DNA of 8,911 nt, taken from Micrococcales bacterium UBA7472. Lineage in GTDB: Bacteria > Actinomycetota > Actinomycetes > Actinomycetales > Microbacteriaceae. Below are positions 5,125-8,911 of this stretch, piece after piece; position 1 is the stretch's first letter, and each line of letters starts with the position of its first letter. Location of the stretch: the NCBI GenBank assembly GCA_002478545.1, contig DLOY01000084.1, forward strand, positions 44,523-53,433, read 5' to 3'. The position numbers were made by a program, and so were the translations under genes. A model generated the notes under the pieces. That model had not been told where the DNA came from and searched no databases. It was given only the letters and a program-made list of their open reading frames with translations.

Positions 5125-8100
5125 GGGTCACCTCCAAAATCTGGGTCCATACTTCCTCGCCATCAAGCTCAAAGCCTTGCGCCCTGGCATTCTTTTGAAT
5201 CTCTACCACTCGGGCGTAGTCGCGAGGCAGTACTCGAACAAAATTCTTCACCTCGGCATCGAAGTTCTGAAGAATGTCTCTTGCCTTTGAGGACTCGGTG
5301 GCAGCGACATGCTGCTCCAGGATGCTTCTAAGCTCTTCAACCTCATGCGGCTCAGGAGCTCCCAGTGAGATCTCGCCAGCTTGTAGAGCCTCACGGTTTA
5401 CCTTGGCCTCAGAGAGTTTGTAGACATAGGCAATTCCGCCGGACATTCCAGCACCCAGGTTGATTCCAGTTCTACCCAGAATTACTGCCCTGCCACCAGT
5501 CATGTACTCGAGAGCATGGTCACCCACACCCTCGGCTACCGCTGTGGCACCGGAGTTGCGAACCAAGAAGCGCTCGCCCACCACACCGTTGAGGAAGATC
5601 TTGCCGCTAGTGGCACCGTAGCCGATGACGTTTCCAGCAATTACGTTCTCAGCCGCAATGAAGCCAGCTCCGGCAGGGGGCTTGACGGAGATAGTACCTC
5701 CAGAAAGACCCTTGCCGACGTAGTCGTTGCAGTCGCCCTCGACGCTGATCGCGATACCCCTTGGAACGAATGCACCCAGGGACTGACCTGCAGAACCCCT
5801 CAGTCGCAGGGTTAGGGTGCCAGGCTCTAGGCCCTGCTCTCCCCAACGCTTAGTTAGCTCGTTACCGAGCATGGTGCCAATCGCCTGGTGAGTGTTGTTG
5901 ATGTCCCGCTCAATCAAAACGCTCTTGCCTTCACGCAGTGCCGGTTGTGCAGTCTCGATAAGTGGGTAGTCGAAGTGGTTCTCCAGCTCGTGATCCTGCT
6001 CGACGAAGCGCCGTAGGTTCTGGTTGGTGCCTAGATCCTTGGCGGCAAAGATTGGGCTGAGGTCAAGACCATCTGCCTTCCAGTGCTTGATGGCTGCGTT
6101 AGTGTCCAAAAGCTCAACGTGCCCGATTGCCTCGTCAAGACTCCTAAAACCGAGTTGGGCCAGGTACTCGCGTACCTCTTGTGCCAAGAACTCAAAGAAG
6201 TTCACAACGTGGTCGGCCTGACCCTGGAATCTAGAGCGAAGCTCAGGGTTCTGAGTGGCAACGCCAACTGGGCAGGTGTCAAGGTGGCAAACGCGCATCA
6301 GGATGCAGCCTTCAACCACCAAAGGAGCGGTTGCGAAACCGTACTCCTCGGCGCCCAGCAACGCGGCGATTACAACGTCGCGCCCAGTCTTCATCGAGCC
6401 ATCGACCTGAACGGTGATTCGGTCTCGTAGGCCGTTGAGCAGCAGCGTCTGCTGCGCCTCAGCCAGGCCCAGCTCCCAGGGAGTCCCGGCGTGCTTCAGC
6501 GAGTTCAGCGGACTAGCGCCGGTGCCACCGTCGTGACCAGAAATCAAAACGACGTCTGCCTTGGCCTTTGCAACTCCAGCGGCAACGGTTCCAACACCGA
6601 ACTGAGAGACCAGCTTGACGTGGACCCTAGCGGCGCGGTTCGCCCGCTTTAGGTCATAGATCAGCTGCTTGAGGTCCTCAATCGAGTAGATGTCGTGATG
6701 CGGCGGTGGGGAAATTAGACCCACACCTGGGGTGGAGTGGCGTAGGTCGGCGATCCATGGATAAACCTTGTGAGGTGGTAGCTGACCACCTTCACCGGGC
6801 TTGGCGCCCTGAGCCATCTTGATCTGGATGTCATCGGCGTGGGTGAGGTACATCGAGGTAACACCAAATCGACCAGATGCCACCTGCTTCACGGCAGAGC
6901 GGCGCTCTCGATCCAGCAGGCGCTCGACTGCCTCGCCGCCCTCACCGGTGTTGCTCTTAGCACCGAGGCGGTTCATGGCAATTGCAAGAGTTTCGTGAGC
7001 CTCGGGAGAAATTGCCCCCATGCTCATGGCACCGGTCGAGAAGCGCTTCACGATCTCCGAGATTGGCTCAACCTCGTCGATGGAAATTGGGGTGCGAAGA
7101 TCCGTGCGGAACTTGAAAAGTCCACGCAGGGTCATCAAACGCTCCGACTGATCATCAACCGCCTGGGTGTACTGCTTGAAGATGTCGTAGCGCTTCTGCT
7201 TGGTTGAGTGCTGAAGCTTGAAGATTGTCTCGGGGTTGAAAAGGTGAGGTGGGCCTTCGCGACGCCACTTCATTTCGCCACCAACCTCGAGCGGCAAGTG
7301 CACCTTCGTTGCGCCCTCAATTGGGTAGGCAGCAGTGTGACGCTGTCTGATCTCGCGGTGCAAGATGTCTAGGCCAACGCCACCAAGCTTGGTTATGGTG
7401 CCGCTGAAGTAGCGGTCAACAAATTCCTGCGATAGGCCGATGGCTTCAAAACACTGGGCACCCGCATAGGAAGCGATGGTTGAAATGCCCATCTTGGACA
7501 TGATTTTTAGAACACCCTTACCGAGTGCCTTGATCATGTTCTTGCTGGAGCGCTCAGGGGTGATGCCTGTGATCAGACCGCGAACCACCATGTCTTCCGC
7601 GGTCTCCAGGGCAAGGTATGGGTTTACCGCTGATGCTCCATAGCCAATCAGCGTGGCCATGTGGTGCACATCTCTAGCATCGCCACACTCCACCAATAGT
7701 CCAGCCCTAGTTCTTGTCCCCTGTCGGATCAAGTGATGGTGGACTGCACCAAGGGAAAGTAGCGACGGAATCGGTGCCAACTCGCGATTTGAGTCACGGT
7801 CGGAAAGAATCACGAAGGTGACGCCAGCGTTGATAGCGGCATCTACCTCCTCGGTAATCTCCTGCAAACGCTCTGCAAGGGATTCCGGACCATCATCCAC
7901 GCGGTAGAGGCAGGAGATGGTCACGGCTTTACCGATGTTGTTGGCCTTGTCGATGTGCTTGATTCGAGCGAGCTCATCGTTACTCAGCACCGGAAAGTCC
8001 ATCACAAGCTGCTTGGCATGCTCTGGTGTTGCATCCAGCAGGTTTAGAACTGGTCCGATGCTTGCCGTTAGTGAGGTCACGACCTCCTCACGAATAGCAT

Positions 8101-8911
8101 CTAGTGGCGGGTTTGTAACCTGTGCGAACTGCTGCACAAAATAATCAAATAGCTGACGTGGGCGGTCTGAAATTGCTGCGATCGGGGTGTCGGTTCCCAT
8201 CGCGCCAATCGGCTCCTGTCCCGAGCGAGCCATTGGAGCGATGAACTCCTTGAGGTCCTCTTCGGTGTAGCCGAATACGCGCTGACGTCGGTTCACAGAG
8301 GCGCTGGAGTAGCGAATGTGCTCGCGCTCTGGAAGGTCGCGCAGGTTGATCATGTAATCCTCGAGCCACTGCTGCCAAGGCTCAAGCGATGCCACCTCGG
8401 ACTTAATCTGCTCGTCCTCGATGATCTGGCCAGCAACGGTGTCAATCAAGAACATCTTGCCTGGCTGCAATCTGCCCTTGCGCACGATGCGATCAGCAGG
8501 GATGTCCGAGACGCCGATCTCCGAAGCCAGAATTACGAAGCCATCCTCGGTTACCAAAAAGCGTCCAGGTCTTAGGCCATTGCGGTCCAGGGTGGCTCCT
8601 ACCAGGGAGCCGTCGGTGAAGACGACTGCTGCCGGACCATCCCATGGCTCCATGATCATGGAGTGATACTCATAGAAGGCTCGGAGCTTGGGGTCGAGAT
8701 CAAGCTGCTTCTCCCAGGCGCCGGGGATCATCATCATCATGGCGTGTGGCAGCGAGCGACCGGACAGAACCAGCAACTCCAGAACCTCATCCAGCGTGGC
8801 GGAGTCTGATGCGCCAGGGGTAACAATCGGCTTTAGCTGATCGATGTTGCCCAAAACATCTGACTCCAGCTGGGACTCGCGAGCGCGCATCCAGTTGGCG
8901 TTGCCCTTTAC
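5117..8911 (-). CDS. gltB: Glutamate synthase (NADPH) large subunit (partial, runs off right edge)
   Basis: The C-terminal 1264 residues of the roughly 1500-residue large subunit are visible. The frame stays open to the right edge: the codons before the methionine at 8888-8890 read VKGNANW, a normal internal GltB sequence, so that methionine is not the start. Missing is most of the N-terminal class II glutaminase domain with its catalytic cysteine. The end of that domain is here (TPGASDSATLDEVLELL, MEPWDGPAAVVFTDG, LDRNGLRPGRF). The central domain follows, then the FMN/2-oxoglutarate synthase domain (GAKSNTGEGGE, KMAQGAKPGEGGQLP, PGVGLISPPPHHDIYSIEDL, ISGHDGGTGASP). The 3Fe-4S cluster motif CILMRVCHLDTC has cysteine codons at 6305-6307, 6287-6289 and 6272-6274. 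The C-terminal GxG-repeat beta-helix (SAGQSLGAFVPRG, GKGLSGG, AGMSGGIAYV) completes it. It ends in TGA at 5117-5119, overlapping gltD by 8 bases. Promoter and any nitrogen-control sites lie outside the window. Confidence 0.98.
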   Translation of the reverse strand, partial: VKGNANWMRARESQLESDVLGNIDQLKPIVTPGASDSATLDEVLELLVLSGRSLPHAMMMMIPGAWEKQLDLDPKLRAFYEYHSMIMEPWDGPAAVVFTDGSLVGATLDRNGLRPGRFLVTEDGFVILASEIGVSDIPADRIVRKGRLQPGKMFLIDTVAGQIIEDEQIKSEVASLEPWQQWLEDYMINLRDLPEREHIRYSSASVNRRQRVFGYTEEDLKEFIAPMARSGQEPIGAMGTDTPIAAISDRPRQLFDYFVQQFAQVTNPPLDAIREEVVTSLTASIGPVLNLLDATPEHAKQLVMDFPVLSNDELARIKHIDKANNIGKAVTISCLYRVDDGPESLAERLQEITEEVDAAINAGVTFVILSDRDSNRELAPIPSLLSLGAVHHHLIRQGTRTRAGLLVECGDARDVHHMATLIGYGASAVNPYLALETAEDMVVRGLITGITPERSSKNMIKALGKGVLKIMSKMGISTIASYAGAQCFEAIGLSQEFVDRYFSGTITKLGGVGLDILHREIRQRHTAAYPIEGATKVHLPLEVGGEMKWRREGPPHLFNPETIFKLQHSTKQKRYDIFKQYTQAVDDQSERLMTLRGLFKFRTDLRTPISIDEVEPISEIVKRFSTGAMSMGAISPEAHETLAIAMNRLGAKSNTGEGGEAVERLLDRERRSAVKQVASGRFGVTSMYLTHADDIQIKMAQGAKPGEGGQLPPHKVYPWIADLRHSTPGVGLISPPPHHDIYSIEDLKQLIYDLKRANRAARVHVKLVSQFGVGTVAAGVAKAKADVVLISGHDGGTGASPLNSLKHAGTPWELGLAEAQQTLLLNGLRDRITVQVDGSMKTGRDVVIAALLGAEEYGFATAPLVVEGCILMRVCHLDTCPVGVATQNPELRSRFQGQADHVVNFFEFLAQEVREYLAQLGFRSLDEAIGHVELLDTNAAIKHWKADGLDLSPIFAAKDLGTNQNLRRFVEQDHELENHFDYPLIETAQPALREGKSVLIERDINNTHQAIGTMLGNELTKRWGEQGLEPGTLTLRLRGSAGQSLGAFVPRGIAISVEGDCNDYVGKGLSGGTISVKPPAGAGFIAAENVIAGNVIGYGATSGKIFLNGVVGERFLVRNSGATAVAEGVGDHALEYMTGGRAVILGRTGINLGAGMSGGIAYVYKLSEAKVNREALQAGEISLGAPEPHEVEELRSILEQHVAATESSKARDILQNFDAEVKNFVRVLPRDYARVVEIQKNARAQGFELDGEEVWTQILEVTRG
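5130..5135 (-). promoter_or_regulatory. gltD ribosome-binding site within gltB
   Basis: GGAGGT read on the minus strand is a full-strength Shine-Dalgarno site located in the last codons of gltB, 5 bases before the GTG start of gltD. It supports the GTG start over any later codon. Confidence 0.8.

Noticed and set aside
4537..5331. Long plus-strand open frame opposite gltD and gltB
   Set aside because: Its protein has no recognisable domain, and it lies across two well-conserved genes on the other strand. It is a shadow frame.
8727..8740. Four ATG codons in a row inside gltB, a short ATC/CAT tandem
   Set aside because: Members of the family have a run of methionines before IPxAWE here. It is coding sequence, not a functional repeat or start.
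8888..8890. gltB start codon near the right edge
   Set aside because: The frame continues upstream to the edge with conserved GltB sequence, so this methionine is internal.

Overview
The window holds core chromosomal genes of an actinobacterium. The gene set and order (polA, a hotdog thioesterase, an ANTAR response regulator of the PdtaR type, tRNA-Leu, pyk, gltD, gltB) match a neighbourhood I recall from other Actinobacteria. The proteins resemble mycobacterial and streptomycete homologues. Base composition looks like mid-50s percent GC by eye, which is low for the phylum. Together with very tight packing, this suggests a streamlined, moderate-GC member such as a freshwater Microbacteriaceae. 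That lineage call is inference, not something the sequence proves.

Layout from left to right: (1) the 5' part of polA on the minus strand, cut by the left edge; (2) 34 bases later and divergent, a small YdiI/PaaI-like acyl-CoA thioesterase on the plus strand; (3) convergent with it after 6 bases, the response regulator pdtaR on the minus strand; (4) a 52-base divergent gap, then tRNA-Leu(CAA) on the plus strand; (5) a perfect 13-bp hairpin with T-runs on both sides, serving as terminator for both the tRNA and the gene arriving from the right; (6) pyk, gltD and gltB, all on the minus strand and transcribed gltB to gltD to pyk, with gltB cut by the right edge. gltB and gltD overlap by 8 bases, and gltD and pyk are 24 bases apart, so an operon is likely.

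GltB and GltD form the NADPH-dependent glutamate synthase (glutamine + 2-oxoglutarate to two glutamates), the assimilation half of the GS/GOGAT cycle. Pyruvate kinase makes pyruvate and ATP from PEP, so the operon joins nitrogen assimilation to lower glycolysis. PolA repairs DNA and matures Okazaki fragments. PdtaR is expected to act after transcription, binding RNA through its ANTAR domain when phosphorylated by a kinase encoded elsewhere. There is no gene-free stretch longer than 300 bases.

I see no mobile element, CRISPR array, phage gene or novel system. The points worth a second look are regulatory: an apparently leaderless polA promoter facing the thioesterase promoter across a perfect inverted repeat, an apparently leaderless pdtaR, a compact shared tRNA/pdtaR promoter region and a shared bidirectional terminator.
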